Source: Strongylocentrotus droebachiensis (lineage: Eukaryota; Echinodermata; Echinoidea; Camarodonta; Strongylocentrotidae). Taken from it: DNA of 64,000 bases. The DNA is taken from contig JAVYIG010005341.1 in the NCBI GenBank assembly GCA_035222895.1, forward strand, positions 62,001 to 126,000. The letters run 5' to 3'. A model generated the notes under the pieces. That model ran no database searches. It had not been told where the DNA came from and saw only the letters and a list, made by a program, of their open reading frames with translations. A program made the position numbers and the translations under genes. Every line of letters begins with the position of its first letter. Within the stretch, counting starts at the first letter, position 1. Below are positions 22,861 to 33,684 of the stretch, one piece after another.

Positions 22861-23560
22861 TGAAAAATGTGAATATCTTGTATTTTTAATGGTGTTTGAT
22901 ATTCAGAGTATCAAACTAATTCTTCAGTACTCAAATTTGAATGAAAGGTATGAAATCTAAAAATATCACTGAAAGTTATTTTTTTCTTATTTTCGATTAG
23001 AATATTGAAAATTGTATTTATACAGCAAATATATAACAATGAGAGGAATAATCTAAATAATTTCCACTCCAGTTTCACCACCAATAATCTTGCTTCCCGT
23101 TACTATTTGGACTGAATTTCTCAATATTAGCTTTAACAAAATATGCTGCACTCTACTAAGAGGGGGGGGGGGGGGGGGACACGCCCCCCCCCCCTCAATT
23201 TTTTTTTTTAGGGGGGGATCGTTCCCCCCTCGGAAAATTAAAAAAAAGTGCCCCCAAAATGTATAGCAAATACTGACAAAAGACTGCAACATACTTTTTA
23301 GGCTCTGGAGGGCCCAAGAGTGCAGTGTTTAGACAAATAAAAAATGCAAATCTTCTCCGCTCCCTCGCATAATATCTTTCAAAATATACAGTTAAATATT
23401 GTAGAAATGTGAAGTGCAAAAAAAGTACAGTATATTGTTTGTTTTTATACTATAGTTTTACTAAGGAATGTAATTTGTTGATAAAACAAAACTTCAAAAA
23501 CCTGTGAGGTGGTAGTCACTTCCGTCACCTTCACCCCTCTCGTTCACTATGCTCCTTCGC
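22861..23560. other. Intron DNA with G/C homopolymer block
   Basis: G-run, C-run and T-run blocks lie at 23161-23230, in a layout like the flanks of the hAT-like elements described elsewhere in this window. No gene is supported. Confidence 0.4.
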
Positions 23561-23561
23561 A

Positions 23562-24079
23562 GTGGCGTACTGATGGGGGGGGGGCAGTTGTCCCCCCCCC
23601 CCATGAAATTCAAACGTGGTTTATTTCTAATTCGATAACAGTGATTTACAAATATTGCTGAAATTGAATGATTTTTCCCTGAGCTTCCGGGGGTTCTGCC
23701 CCCTGAACCCCACCCAGGGCCCTAAGGCGGGCCCCTGGATGCTCATCTGACCGTAATTAAATGCCTAGAACCCTTAAACTTTCGGGGGCTCTGCCCCCTG
23801 AACCCCACCAAGGGCCCTAAGGCGGGCCCCTGGATGCTCATCTGACCGTTATGAAATGCTTAAAACCCCTGAGCTTCATGGTGGACCCCACATCAATTTA
23901 CGCTCCACTTGCTTCGCTCGCTTTGCTCTCCCTGATCGAAAATACTTTAGCTCTCCCCCCCCCCCCCCCCATTTTGAAAAACGTTCTGCGGGGCCTGCAT
24001 GAAAAATTTAAGAGTGGTGGTGATGCAGATTTTTTTTCCTGCCCCCCACCCCCCTGTTTTTGCTCAATACGCCACTGCT
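23562..24079. mobile_element. hAT-like TIR element containing SatB units
   Basis: The left end CAGTGGCGTACTGATGGGG and right end CAATACGCCACTG are inverted copies of a TIR common to hAT-like elements. Inside are two to three ~95-bp units with 'ctgccccctgaaccccacc', 'gggccctaaggcgggcccct' and 'atgctcatctgaccgt'. This is the tandem repeat called SatB, also found in bulk at 40.6-41.9, 43.5-44.0, 60.0-60.5 and 62.8-63.6 kb. Confidence 0.7.
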
Positions 24080-24119
24080 TCCTCGTCCCTCGTATTTCGT
24101 CCCCCCGGTCATGAAAAGA

Positions 24120-24535
24120 AATAGCCGCCCCTGCACAAAAGACACCCACCAAAATATGACCTTTAGACCCTATAAAACATGGGACACTGGTGGCAGCATC
24201 ACCAGAAACTATAGGTGCATAGATTTTTACCAAGTACCAACATACACTTCCATACTCGATTTGAAAGAAATCTGTCAAGAAATGATGCAGTTAGATCGCA
24301 CACTAGAGTGCACACAAGACATCTATCAAAATATGACGTTTGACCCTATAAAAGTCGGAGCACTGGAGGCAGCATCACCAAAATCTATAGGCATATACAT
24401 TAGACCAAGATACACCTTCGTTCAAAATTTGAACAAAATCCCTTCAGAAATGTGGCCTATAGAGCGCACACAAACCATCCATAAAATAATTGCCGGTTAC
24501 CCTATAGAAGACGGAACGATAAAGATATTAACATG
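24120..24535 (+). repeat. Three ~135-bp tandem units (same family as 13.2 kb)
   Basis: Units repeat 'acacaagacatctatcaaaa', 'tatgac(c/g)tttgaccctata' and 'ccaagatacaccttcg'. The 262-codon open frame that crosses them (24060-24848) simply translates the repeat and then an unrelated element, so it is not a gene. Confidence 0.8.
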
Positions 24536-25060
24536 GTATCAAAATGCTTGGAAAAATGTGCCAAACATGATGACAGAGAAAATTTGGCGATTATATGTTG
24601 CAAAATGCAAGAACGCGCAAAATTCGCGCGCGCATGCGCGTTTGAGTGATTTTTTGTCAAATGCTCAATATGGCTTGAAACGTATGCAAAAAAAATTAAG
24701 AATGATTTGGAGCATTTTAAATTTTTGCGCGCACGAACGCGTACGCGCGGATTTGCGCACGTTTTTTGATCTGAAATTGACCGGAAAGATATTGATCTTA
24801 TTCATGATAAATATGAATGAAAAATTACTTTCTGTTATGAAGATATGATCATAAGTTGATTTTTACAAAATGGCGCCTGGATGACGTCACGATAATTTTG
24901 TGTCTTTGAAAAGTCAGGCAGTTCTAAGTTAGACTAAGATCTATCATCATTGAAAGTTTCATGACAATGGCTTTTGCCATTCTTGAGATATCCTGCGAAC
25001 AAAATTGAGGAAGAATAATAATAATTTCTTCTATACAGACACAAAATAAATACTAGAAAT
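24535..25060 (+). repeat. Dispersed repeat with CRE palindrome, copy 1
   Basis: Starts 'tatcaaaatgcttggaaaaa', carries the self-complementary GCGCGCGCATGCGCG, and ends with 'aaaatggcgcctggatgacg' and 'gactaagatctatcatcatt'. Copies lie at 26090-26300 (left part only) and 26306-26640. Confidence 0.75.
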
Positions 25061-25316
25061 TTAATTCGTCATAGGGACGAATTAGGTGGTCTGTCTTCAA
25101 TTCTTATGATCATGCTCATCTTCAATTCAATTACCCAATAAAAATGATGTTAATGTAAAATGATGTATTGAGATATGAATTGATGAATGAAGAATAATAG
25201 ATCAAGTGATAATAGGGTAATAAAGTAAATATGGTTGTTTATTACATTATTTGCGATTGTACGTGTTTTAATATTCAAAGGAGATGGTACAGTGAAAGGT
25301 CAAAAAGAAAAAAAAT
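25061..25316. other. Repeat edge and AT-rich DNA
   Basis: The 'taattcgtcatagggacgaa' edge matches 19952. The remainder is AT-rich with no feature. Confidence 0.35.
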
Positions 25317-25317
25317 T

Positions 25318-25389
25318 GTTGGAGACGCCCGGACTCGAACCAGGGACCTCGAGGTCGGAAGTCAAGTGCGTTACCGATATACCAAAACA
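25318..25389 (-). tRNA. tRNA-like sequence, probably a pseudogene or SINE head
   Basis: The minus strand has TAACGCACTTGACTTCCGAC (D-arm end and anticodon region) and CCTGGTTCGAGTCCGGG (a perfect T-arm/box B), followed by CGTCTCC and a T8 run suited to stop RNA polymerase III. The 5' acceptor side (GTTTTGG) does not pair with CGTCTCC, so a functional tRNA is unlikely. The anticodon would read CCG (Arg) if the loop is placed at TTCCGAC; that is uncertain. Confidence 0.5.
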
Positions 25390-26089
25390 TTTCCCATAGA
25401 GATTACACGTAAACGAAAAATGGAATTCTCAAATCCCACTTTGTAATTGAAATATGAGCATGATCCCGGCATCTGATCGAGAAATAAATGGCACACGTGT
25501 GATAGCTTATTGTCTCAGCTACAACATATTCGAGGCTCAGCGAAAACTAAGCTAAAACAATGGAGATTTTGCTCGCAAAAGACAGGAGTGTAGAATCCAG
25601 TTTTGAGAAAAAGTCATGTCCCATAGAGAATACACGCAAAATGTGAAAAATTGACATGCCTCCTTTAATCGCAAAAATACGCCATGATGCCTTTGTCAAA
25701 ATGAAAAATTGTGGTTACTATATTTGTAGATAATTGTCTCAGCTAGAACATATCAAACTTTGAAAGAAAATTGATCAATATGTACAGAGAAACAATCAAT
25801 TTTCCAAAAATATGCTGACGTCATGATAGGCAAATTAAAATTTTGAGTTTGGAGGCCATTATGATGAGGTCATGAGTTAATTGAGGATTAAAGGAGACAT
25901 GAAATCATATTTCCGACTCATAATCTATCTAAATATGAAAAAATATTGGGAGTTCTTATCTATTCTGAAGAGTTACAAAGAATTTTGTATAGGTATGTTT
26001 TTGCTCATGTATTGTGGATAAAGATAACGCAGGTCCCCGCGCGCTGTCAACTTTGACGGACGCTCATTGCGTTATTAAAAGGTGAACAA
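25390..26089. other. Intron DNA, nothing recognised
   Basis: AT-rich, with one CRE palindrome at 25816-25823. No open frame of interest. Confidence 0.4.
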
Positions 26090-26645
26090 GTTATCAAAAT
26101 GCTTGGAAAAATGTGCCAAATATGATGATAGAGAAAATTCGGCGATTTTATGTTGCAAATTGCTAGTACGCGCCAAAAACACGCGCGCATGCGCGTGAGC
26201 GTGATTTTTTATCAAATGCTCTATATGGCCTGAAACGTATGCAAAAAAAATTTGGGATGATTTAGAGCATTTTAAATTTTTATTAATGGGAGGAAAAAGG
26301 TAAACAAGGTATCAAAATGCTTGGAAAAATGTGCCAAATATGATGACAGAGAAAATTTGGCGATTTTATGCGTCAGCGCGCGCGCAAAAAATAAAAATGC
26401 TCCAAATCATTTAAAATTAATTTTGCGCACGTTTATTGACCTGAAATTGACCGGACGGATATTGATCTTATTCATGATAAATATGAATGAAAAATTACTT
26501 TCCGTTATGAAGATATGATCATAAGTTGATTTTCACAAAATGGCGCCTGGATGACGTCACGATAATTTTAAGTCTTTGAAAAATCACTCAGTTCTAAGTT
26601 AGACTAAGATCTATCATCATTGAAAGTCTCATGACCCCGCTTGCC
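26090..26645 (+). repeat. Dispersed repeat with CRE palindrome, copies 2 and 3
   Basis: Two head segments 'aagcttggaaaaatgtgcc'-type start at about 26092 and 26306. Only the second continues to 'tggcgcctggatgacgtcac' and 'agactaagatctatcatc'. The 24.5-kb copy and the third copy are close in sequence over their last 250 bp. Confidence 0.75.
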
Positions 26646-26869
26646 CACCCTTGCCCATTGAATACGCATAGCAAAGTAGGTTACGCGAAATGTCAAAGTC
26701 AATGTCAATGTCAAATGAGCGCGCATCGACTGTATTACATGTATGCATGTTGCGCTTTGTAAAATCTAGCTGAAGCTAAACTGTCTGCAGAATCAGTTCT
26801 TATTATTATGTAAAATTCACATTAAATAGACCTAATTGCCGATGTGGGATATAAAACAAATATTAACCT

Positions 26870-26945
26870 CCTTTACTTGGGCAATGGATACAAACTATCA
26901 TCGCCTCGGTGATGATAGTTTGCACCATTACCCTTGTAGTCCATT
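26870..26945. mobile_element. Short palindromic element
   Basis: 'actatcatcgcc' and 'ggtgatgatagt' flank a tiny loop. The outer arms 'aatattaa' with 'gggcaatgg' are mirrored by 'ccattaccc' with 'ttaatatt'. Confidence 0.6.
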
Positions 26946-27085
26946 AATATTTGCTTAATATACTTTTTACATACAGTGTACACCTGTATCTGAAACAAAA
27001 TATCCTCAACCTTTACAAGTATTTAAAATTAGTGTCAGGCATTTGTAATTCATGAAAGGGATGGTGAACAATATACAAATGAAGC

Positions 27086-27225
27086 ACAGGTTTTAGTGCG
27101 TCGGTAGGAATTGTGTGCAAAAGGTACCTTTGAATGGTTTGAACCCACGAGGCGCAGCCGAGTGGGTACACACAATTCCACCTATCCACACCATTCCACC
27201 AACCCACGAATTAAACCTGTGCATC
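27086..27225. mobile_element. Inverted-repeat element
   Basis: 'cacaggttt' and 'aggaattgtgtg' are mirrored by 'cacacaattcc' and 'aaacctgtg', with repeats of 'accca(c/t)(g/c)a' in between. It is a MITE candidate of about 140 bp. Confidence 0.5.
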
Positions 27226-27292
27226 ATCTGTTTTATAAAATGGGGCCCCAAAAATCATCAATAATACAAAAATCTGTTATTCTACAGATTCA

Positions 27293-27487
27293 CATACATG
27301 CCAACATTTGAAAATCAGAAATCTGTACAAATTATGCTATTTTCAAAAAAAAGAGGAACAATCCTAACTCTCCTATTCAATACTACAGACAAATTTGTAC
27401 AGGAAGAGGAACACCTGCATTAAAATGATAATTATCTTCTCCCAAAAAGAGGAATGTTCCTCTTTAATCTGAACAGTTGGCATGTAT
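27293..27487. mobile_element. Short hAT-like MITE
   Basis: CATACATGCCAAC at the left and GTTGGCATGTATG at the right are exact inverted ends enclosing 'aaaaagaggaac' iterons. The ATGCCAAC core is shared with the element at 3043-3777. Confidence 0.65.
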
Positions 27488-27713
27488 GGATTCACCTGGC
27501 ACATGGCAAAATCATGCTCCCCAGTAATTACCGGACGCATGATTTTGCCATAGCCATTGCATCCGGTAATTTCCGGAAAGCATGATTTCATGAAATTAAA
27601 AAAAAAAAAAAAATGTTAGTGCAATGGTTGAAAACATATGGAATGACTCACCTTCCCATTAAAATTTTTTGTTTTTAATAAGAAAATTATATTTTTTATT
27701 ATAATTATTTAAA

Positions 27714-28522
27714 AACTAGATGGAACTTGGACTGCGCGCAGTCAAAAATGATGCCTCCGCCATAGAGCAATTTTACAAACCAAAACAGAAACAATTTTTA
27801 AATTCAAGTTTGATTGTAATCCATCTGTGGGTTTTAATGATAATGCATGCACAAGCTATTTTTGGAATACATAATGAGCCATTTGACCTTTGACCTGGTG
27901 ACCCAAAAATCTAATCAGTTCATTGGCTCTGCAAGATACATACATGACTTGAGTTTGATAGTAATCTGTCTATTTGATCTCATGATAATGCGATCACAAG
28001 CTATTTTTTTATACATAAAGACCCCTGTGACCTTTGACCTGGTGACCCCAAAATCGAATCATTTCATTGGCTCTGCAAGATACATATATGACCTGAGTTT
28101 GGCAGGAATCCATCAATCGGTTCTTGAGATAATGCGATCACAAGCTATTTTTGCATACATAATGAGCCCTGTGACCTTTGACCTTCAACCTTGTGACCCC
28201 AAAATCTTATCAGTTCATTGGCTCTGCAAGATACATACATGACTCAAGTTTGGCAGGAATCCATAAATCGGTTCTTGAGATAACGCGATCACGAGCCATT
28301 TTCGCATACATAATGAGCCCTGTGACCTTTGACCTTGGATCTCGTGACCCCAAAATCTAATAAGTTCATTGGCTCTGTGAGATACATACATGACCCAAGT
28401 TTGGCGGGAATCAACTAATCGGTTCTTGAGATAACGCGATCACGAGAACGGGACGTACGGACAGACGTACGGACAACCCGAAAACATAATGCCTCCGGCT
28501 ACTTTGTAGCGGAGGCATAAAA
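27714..28522 (+). mobile_element. CGGAGGCAT-family element, complete copy
   Basis: The left end is ACTAGATGGAACTTGGACTG with the palindrome GACTGCGCGCAGTC. It has five ~145-bp internal units, each with 'ttcattggctctgcaagata'. The right end is 'caacccgaaaacataatgcc' plus the hairpin TCCGGCTACTTTGTAGCGGA and GGCATAAAA. Perfect TGACCTTTGACCT sites lie at 27884, 28028, 28172 and 28323. It sits in the sorting-nexin intron just left of the exon at 28846. Open frames inside are translations of the repeat unit. Confidence 0.85.
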
Positions 28523-28845
28523 AACAAGAAAAACAAATAATTATAAAGATTAAAAATTTAAAAAATTATAGAACAACAAAAAAAGAGATATCGGTGGTAT
28601 CGACTCCCGATATCAGGTGCATCCAGTAAAATTATCTACACTGTAATTGACCAATCAGATTGCAGGGATTCTTCTACCATCTTATAATTAGGGCTGACAC
28701 ACCCCTTCCACACCATAGAAACATGTGTGGACATACATGTACACGACCTGTACATGATTAATGGTGTTTTTCTTTTGTTTACATCATGGTGATAATTACA
28801 GTAAGAGTTTGTACATGTACATGTATCTTCATGTTAAACACTTAC

Positions 28846-28947
28846 AATAATACCTCCAATGTCATTATCAGTGGTGAGACAGTGTTGTAGCCATTCAAAG
28901 TCATCATACACTCTCTCAACAGTCACTTCTGTTCCATCCTCTTCAAG
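28846..28947 (-). CDS. Sorting nexin exon (core of PX domain)
   Basis: The acceptor TTCTGTGACAG opens a 102-bp exon in phase 0, and the consensus donor GTAAGTG closes it in phase 0. It codes 34 residues starting LEEDGTEVTVERVYDDF, then EWLQHCL and ending DIGGII. R-x-Y-x-D-F-x-W-L is the signature of PX domains. The arginine and tyrosine of RVYDDF sit where the lipid-contacting R(R/H)(Y/F) is found in other PX proteins; here the first basic residue of the pair is replaced by V (RV rather than RR), as expected for the atypical SNX5/6 pocket. It joins VPPLPP in the next exon. Confidence 0.93.
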
Positions 28948-29297
28948 CTGTCACAGAAATGGAAGAAATATGCCATTAAAATCTTGTACATTAACTTTTG
29001 AACAATTGCAGATGATTTGAAAACATTGCAAGTACATGTATTTACATAGATCTCTATAAATGTGCCATACTCTCTATCACCATTACACATTGTTGGCAGC
29101 ATGTATTTTGCCCTTCTCTAATAAAATTAATACTCTGTATAATGTATTTTTGTTTTTTGAAGAAAAAAATTGTGCAATTTCTTGTCAGCAGCACCATAGT
29201 TGGCATTATTTTTCCAGCAATAATGGGCTAAATTTGTTTACTAGCCTTAATAGTCTTGCATGTGACCAAACAGAAATAATAAAACCCACAAACATAA
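28948..29297. other. Intron DNA, nothing recognised
   Basis: AT-rich intron between sorting-nexin exons. No repeat or exon is supported. Confidence 0.4.
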
Positions 29298-30290
29298 TGG
29301 GTGGTGTTCTCGAAAGCGGACTAACTTAAAGTCCATGGTTTAATCCATCAAATAAGTATGGAATGCCAAGTGTCCATAGTCATGAACATATTTGTTAATA
29401 ATTTAATCTGTCACTTAATTAAAAAAAAGTAATAACATAATTAATAAACAACAATATAACTATGATAGATGTTATCATGGTAATATAAACTATGGTCACG
29501 AATCAGAGCGGGGACCGACCGATTAGTAGCCTGCTCGGTCGCCGCTGGAATTAAAGGCATCGCCCAGCGATTTTTTGAGAAGTCAAGCAGGCTGTAGAGG
29601 CCCAGCAATGCCTGGGCGGTGCCCGGTCAATTTTCGGTCGATCGCCGGTCAATTTTAGGTCAAAACTGGGCGAAATCGCAGAGCTTTTCCGCATGGTGTC
29701 CCAGCAGTGACAGACCGGTTACCCACCGATTCCCGAGCAGTCTCCGGCTGATTTCACGACGGCCGGCCAGTGATCGGCGGGGCTCCAAAATATGCTCGGT
29801 GCCCGGCCGTTCGCCGCCCGGGCATCGAACTAATCGAGCGTTCGCCACCGAGCGATTTAGGTCAAAAATCGAAGCCGCTAGGTCAAAGACTGCCGACCGA
29901 TTTTGGACTCGCCGCCCGGTGACCGACTGCTCGACAGCGGCTTTTTGACCTAAATCGCTCGACGGTGAACGCTCGACTAGGTCGGCGCCCGGGCGGTGAC
30001 CGCTCAGTCACCAAGCGTAGTTTTGGCGTCGAGTGAAAGTGAGCAGGCGCCGCCCGAATTTTAACTCTGCACTAAAACTTCAGCAGCGACCAAGCGATGC
30101 CTTAAAAACACGCCTTGCCTGAGCGGCCGCCACTCGGTGGCCGAGCAGGCTACTTTTGGGTAATGTGACCATAGCATTAGGGACATATCAAATTATTCAA
30201 AAATATATTCATATGGACACTTGGCATTCCATACTTAGTTGGTGGATTACCATGGACTAAAGTTAGACCACTTTCGAGAATACCACCCAA
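29298..30290. mobile_element. Foldback element interrupted by a second TIR element
   Basis: The outer inverted repeat is GGGTGGTGTTCTCGAAAG through 'gtatggaatgccaagtgtcc' (29299-29385), mirrored by 'ggacacttggcattccatac' through CTTTCGAGAATACCACCC (30214-30287). Without the inner insertion at 29490-30174 it would be about 310 bp. Confidence 0.8.
29490..30174. mobile_element. GC-rich inner TIR element with CGGTC iterons
   Basis: CTATGGTCAC and GTGACCATAG form the termini. Subterminal AGTAGCCTGCTCGG is mirrored by CCGAGCAGGCTACT. The interior repeats GCGATTTAGGTC and CCGGTC/GACCG motifs in both orientations. It is much richer in G+C than its surroundings. No credible protein is encoded. Confidence 0.75.
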
Positions 30291-31660
30291 TGTCTCTGAC
30301 AAGATTTTACGAAGTGCTCTTTGATTAATCTAAATGAGTTCTACTATAGACATCAAAGCTTTAAACAGTCTATTTTTTAAAATAACACCAGCCCCCCCCC
30401 CCCCAAAAAAAAAAAAAATAAAAATAAAAGGGTATACTATTTGCACTTTTTATACAGGAAAGCCCTTTAAGAGGAAAAGTAAACTGGAGCAACAGTACAT
30501 AAAGGCATATAACCACAATGATGATAAAACTGAAATATATAATGTCCACATGAATAAACATGAAAAATAAGTCATCATTTAAGCTTCAATAAGCTGATAT
30601 TCATCGATCCTCAAGTAAAGTGATGAGACACCTTCAAGATCTCACTTCCTGTTTCTCACTGCAATCATTTGTGCTATCATCATGGACTACAAGCTTATTT
30701 TCTCATTTCATGAATGAAAAATAAAATAGAATTTGACTAATAAGTAATATCATTCCTCACAGTAAAACCATGTTCTTTCTGTTAAAGAATGCACATTATA
30801 AACTTCCTTCATGTATCAGCTGCCTATATTAGAAAAGTAATTCAACTTTGATAAAAAATTGTTTCGCGTACAAACAAATTAGTAAGAGTCTGATAAAAAA
30901 AAATATATAATTTATGGAATGAATTGCAGTGTGTCCATCATTTAAGTAAATACAAATCTTAAATTGGTGAATTGTTAATTAATTATGTAAGCCCAGACAA
31001 CTCATTCAACAACAAAGTCAATTCAAAGTGCAAGTTTTCTCAATTTTAAAAAGAAAATCCAACATTGATTAAAGTCTGCTCTGAATAAAAACGGAGAAAT
31101 CAGAGAAACTAAGAAACAGAAACAAAGAAGAGAAAACTTTATCAAATTTTGAGGTAAGGCTCATCCCCCCTAAAAATATTGTCTGGTCGCACTTTCTAAA
31201 TTGTTAATATTTGTCTTACAAAAAAATGGCTCCCGTGGGAATACATGTACAGGAGTTATTCCAGTAGAAGCTCGAGATATAATCACCAAGAGCTCCTGAG
31301 TACACTGTATACATGTTTACTCTGGAGGCCTAATTTTAAACCTAAAATGAACAAATTTGGTAAAAATAACAGGAATGAAATAACGTTACCATGCATTACA
31401 TACTCAGAAAGCAAACTACTCCAAGACACTTTTACACGGATTGTTGTCACTTGGAGAATACGTCACCCCACCTATCCTGTCTCCCAGTTACAACTTGTAC
31501 AAATTAGTTAAACAACTCAAGTTTCCATGACTAAAGATTTTCATTAATTTCTCCAATAAATGTCTGCACAAAAGCAAACCAGAATATATTTCATGTAAAC
31601 ATTAAACTGGAAGGACAACCCAAACAATAAAAATTAAATACACAAAAAACATGTACATCA
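30291..31660. other. Intron DNA, nothing recognised
   Basis: AT-rich, with C10/A12 homopolymers at about 30393-30418. A frame at 31245-31511 has no family resemblance. Confidence 0.4.
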
Positions 31661-31661
31661 C

Positions 31662-31787
31662 CTTCAGTGTTTTTATCTTGAAAATGATAGCTTCCCCGTT
31701 CTTTGTAGCATCACACACATTGACTTGGTACCATGGGTCAAAGGGCGTGGCAGATGGACCATCTCCGTTTTCTGCTACAGCTTTATC
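31662..31787 (-). CDS. Sorting nexin exon (start of PX domain)
   Basis: The acceptor CCCTTGACAG opens a 126-bp exon in phase 0, closed by GTGATG (a weaker donor) in phase 0. It codes 42 residues starting DKAVAENGDGPSATPF, then DPWYQVNVCDATK and IIFKIKTLK. The hydrophobic strand pair YQVNV...IIFKIKT is the first beta hairpin of a PX domain, and the next exon continues with the rest of the fold. PX domains bind phosphoinositides or, in the SNX5/6 group, cargo receptors on endosomes as part of retromer-linked sorting (family knowledge). The N-terminus is unresolved: an upstream exon ending in ATG at 35009 would give M-DKAV. Confidence 0.9.
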
Positions 31788-31973
31788 CTGTCAAGGGCAC
31801 AATACAATTGGGAGACATCATTTCGGCAGATAAACTTTACCCCTTCACCAATCTACAGTCTACTTTCTTTCTTTTTAAATGGAAAAAGGAATGCAATTAA
31901 ATCAATTCAACAACATAACAAAGATTTTGTTTAATGACTATTCAGCCTATTTAATATATGATAGAGGACTATT

Positions 31974-32720
31974 ACCCCATTCACAGTGGCCTCAAACACC
32001 GCGACAGCAGCGGGACTGTCCCGCTGCTGTCGCGGTGTTGTCTTCAGTGTGAAGGCTCGGACCCGTTATAAACTATCGCGGGATAACACCGCGACAAACT
32101 ATCGCTAGGTTCGCCTAGCTACAGCAGCGGGACAGTCCCGCTGCTGTCGCGGTGTTTACTCAGTGTGAAGGCTCTCCGCTATAACACCGCGACAAACACG
32201 TGTGATTTGTTTACTTACCTATCACTGACCTCTTTTCTCCAGCAATGGGGAACATAAAGTGAAATAGAAATAAAGTAACCAGTGGATTCAAATTGATTTT
32301 ATTATTATGTAGATATTATAATTATCCAAATAAAAATATTTCACACTTCAAAAAATTAAAATATTCTGACTGGAAGCAATAAAAATGCTAGTTTTTTTAA
32401 AAAGTAATATGATCGAGGATACAAAAAGCAACTTGACATGTTTACCTTTTGCAAGCTTGCAATTTCAAGCAATCGAAAACCCCGCGCTGAAGTATTTCCG
32501 GTCATATCGGGGTCACTCGCGGGTCATGAGCCATGCATACACGTGTTTGTTACGGAGGTAATAAAAATCACCCGCTGCAGCGTGAATGGGTACATGATAT
32601 TTATCCCGCTGCTGCAGCGGGATAACTTTTCTACTGTGAATGCATTTGTAGCGGTGTTATGGCGGTGTCGCCGCTCCGCTACAACGCCGCTACAAATTTC
32701 AAAACCACTGTGAATGGGGT
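31974..32720. mobile_element. 747-bp TIR element with GC-rich hairpins
   Basis: ACCCCATTCACAGTGG at the left is mirrored by CCACTGTGAATGGGGT at the right, with ATT on both sides as an apparent 3-bp target duplication. Inside, 'gcgacagcagcgggac' and 'gtcccgctgctgtcgc' form a near-perfect hairpin at 31999-32038, repeated at 32112-32153. AT-rich DNA fills the centre and GC-rich iterons (GCAGCGGGAT, TGTAGCGG) the right arm. No protein is encoded. A 3-bp duplication would fit several superfamilies, including PIF/Harbinger, so the assignment is open. Confidence 0.75.
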
Positions 32721-33680
32721 ATTAGAGGAGAATACTTGTTTGTAAACAGACAACCCAGGTACAAATGTTTATTAAGTACATGTAACTACACTGTGTCCAC
32801 TCCAAAAAAATATCTGAGGTCTAAACTCCTGAAGTCCTAAACCATTACAAAAACAGAATAATTTGTGGCTCTCTTACTAAACTGGCAAAAAGGACACTAT
32901 TTATAGTTCAGATTTTCAAATAAATATTCAATATAGACTACTTTCATATATCAAAATAAACATAAACTAATCCTCTTTCAGATGATGAACAACTGGAATC
33001 ATACTATTCATGCATGAGTAAGAATAGCCATTTAACAATAAATGAGTCTCTGAAATACAATTGCAAAAATGGGGCATCTGACCATTCAAATTTTAATGAG
33101 CATGGAAGGTATCCTATGGCTTGTCCACGCTCTTAGATCTTGGCCATACTTGTCAAAACCAGGCAGTCCAGAGACTACAATTGACATCTAGAGCTCAATC
33201 CTCACTGTTTCTCATTCTTTGTTTCCATTGTTGAAGATGAATGTTTAACAGATGCACATGTTTATTAACATTTGAATGGCTACTTGCTCTACTTTGGGAA
33301 CTTTCCTAATCAGACCTTCTTTCTAAAGCAGGGCTCCCACTTAGCTGAGTTGGAGCCTCGAGTTGTGGCAACCAAATGATTTTTTTACTGTACAATCGAC
33401 TAGAACGACATCCTTTATTCATCTTGCAGCGCTCAAATCTCCATCTCCCTGTAATATACGTACATGTATCTTTCTCTCTCTCTATATGTAACGCACCTTC
33501 GAATCATGACACGTTTTTCTATCCCATTTCTGGATAGGAGTATAGACTGTTTTCCACTCATTTTTACTTAAATATCTTTTAAAACACATATTACTGTAAA
33601 TCTCTGTGTATATATGGTAAGACGCACTTTTTTGGGGCGCCGAAAAGAAATTGAAAGTCTGGGGTGCGTCTTATATAGGA
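32721..33680. other. Non-coding DNA, nothing recognised
   Basis: AT-rich. A short inverted pair TAAGACGCAC / GTGCGTCTTA lies at 33618 and 33663 and may be the edge of a DNA element. Confidence 0.4.
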
Positions 33681-33684
33681 TCTA

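Noticed and set aside
24060..24848. Longest open frame in the window (262 codons, plus strand)
   Set aside because: It runs through three ~135-bp tandem units and then into an unrelated dispersed repeat. The peptide repeats with the DNA unit and has no domain.
25318..25389. Functional tRNA-Arg gene
   Set aside because: Box B and a T-run terminator are good, but the acceptor stem does not pair, so only a tRNA-like relic is called.
29619..29948. 109-codon frame, Arg/Ser/Pro-rich
   Set aside because: It lies fully in a GC-rich iteron-built TIR element, and the peptide mirrors the iterons.
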